Shown: in pieces, positions 63,100 to 64,000 of the stretch | Layout: the number at the start of each line of letters is the position of its first letter | How positions within the stretch are numbered: position 1 is the stretch's first letter | From: Mansonella perstans | Taxonomy: Eukaryota; Nematoda; Chromadorea; Rhabditida; Onchocercidae | Length of the DNA stretch: 64,000 bases | Reading direction: 5' to 3' | NCBI GenBank assembly: GCA_037074765.1 | Contig: JBAMDO010000115.1 | Location: 62,001 to 126,000, forward strand | Notes under the pieces: model-generated | Database searches by the model: none | What the model was told of the DNA's origin: nothing | Seen by the model: only the letters and a program-made list of their open reading frames with translations | Translations under genes and position numbers: made by a program

Positions 63100-64000
63100 T
63101 TACAGTTTTAACAGAGAAATATTTAATCATGTGCTCCTGATATTCTTCATATTCCCATTAATGGTAAATTGGTAAATGCTCTGACGATGGATTACATATT
63201 GGCAAATGCTTTGACAAGCGATGGTATCGTTACAATAGATGCTTTGTCTGTTCTCACAGATATAGCGGTTTAGACAGACTGCTAAAAAAAAGGAAAGTTT
63301 TAAACATTTACAGCACTTTCTATAATCAGTACTTCGGAACAAGGATCATTTTTTTTTTTCAGTATAACTCACATTCATTTAAATAAAATTTTGCTTCGGT
63401 TTTTATACCGTTTAGGCAGTCGCATACTTTTGCTTTTCCAGTAGTTCTGTAAACATCTAGACACTTGCTAAATCATTAGGTTGGTGAAAATTAGTCATAC
63501 TATCAGATTTTAGCAAATAAATTGTTATGGGTGAGATGGACACATCTGTATTACTAAAAATAGAAATTTTAAGCAATCAATAGATCATTATTAACGAGAA
63601 ATGAGTTTGTAAATTTCCTGCAATATTGAAACTTGGCATTCACGAAAATTCGGATATTGTTTTTTTTAAGTTAACATTTTCCACAAAATAAATGATGCAA
63701 AGCCTTGATATTTCTAAAGGTAAATCGTCTTAATGCTGGTATATATTGAATTTATGTTAATAATCGAAATAAAATATTTGAGTCCTATTCAGTATGAGCA
63801 TTTGAACCTAAATAATCCTTGAAGTCTCCCGGTTGGTCCAAAAAGTGTATTTTGAACATTCTCATAAAAACTTCCAAACTGCTAATTAATGCCTTCAAAC
63901 TGCTAATTAATGCCCAATTAATGTTTGAAGTATGATTTCTCTCGAATACAAATGTATTTTTATAACATTTCATATCTAATGGAATTTGATACGATATTTA
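63100..64000. other. AT-rich intergenic DNA to the window end
   Basis: No exon was recognised. A 20-base block (TTCCAAACTGCTAATTAATG and a near copy) is duplicated in tandem at about 63872-63913. Confidence 0.5.

Noticed and set aside
1..64000. CRISPR arrays, bacterial operons, Wolbachia-type insertions or integrated viruses
   Set aside because: No regularly spaced repeats, no long intronless coding runs and no viral or bacterial protein families were seen; every recognised gene has nematode-type introns.

Overview
The window is nuclear DNA from a nematode, most likely a clade III (Spirurina) worm and probably a filarial parasite. It is AT-rich and split into many short exons. Introns are bounded by nematode-style TTTCAG/TTTTAG acceptors, and acceptor-like sites just upstream of several start codons look like spliced-leader (trans-splice) sites. 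The species is an inference from gene content and composition. All gene models were spliced by eye with reading phase checked at each junction.

Layout, left to right. 1-4870 is mostly empty, with one diverged three-copy direct repeat and one weak small-ORF candidate. 4956-7937 (+) is an unrecognised 12-exon gene for a basic, partly coiled-coil protein. 8291-14044 (-) is a neuronal calcium sensor/KChIP-like protein whose three recognisable EF-hands have all lost calcium ligands; its 4.2 kb intron holds simple repeats and a perfect GC-containing inverted repeat. 14.4-18.1 kb is repeat-rich intergenic DNA. 18144-25550 (-) is a complete 22-exon GIGYF gene with a 4EHP-binding motif, GYF domain and coiled coil. 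27689-30388 (+) is mitochondrial ribosomal protein mS22. 31.5-32.1 kb holds a decayed C2H2 zinc-finger array. 32379-35455 (-) is an ACOT8/TesB-type acyl-CoA thioesterase lacking only its first exon. 39631-46000 (-) is the beta subunit of geranylgeranyltransferase I, and a separate five-exon gene that may be TAF1C sits inside its second intron on the same strand. 46764-49668 (-) is mitochondrial ribosomal protein mL37. 51108-63033 (+) is the ciliary gene IFT140 (che-11 in C. elegans), with a perfect X-box (RFX/DAF-19 site) upstream.

The genes are mostly housekeeping and do not form one pathway. Two encode mitoribosomal proteins, and mL37, GGTase-I beta and the TAF1C candidate lie head-to-tail on one strand. 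The most unusual feature is a set of recent short tandem duplications placed on splice sites. A 90-bp duplication of the last IFT140 acceptor plus exon sequence and a 30-bp duplication of a GIGYF acceptor both keep the frame open, so each creates two usable acceptors and a longer isoform. A 32-bp duplication at another IFT140 acceptor breaks the frame, and a 20-bp duplication sits on an mS22 donor. Other points are two GC-AG introns, a same-strand nested gene, a thioesterase with Glu at the expected catalytic Asp, and a calcium-sensor relative predicted not to bind calcium.
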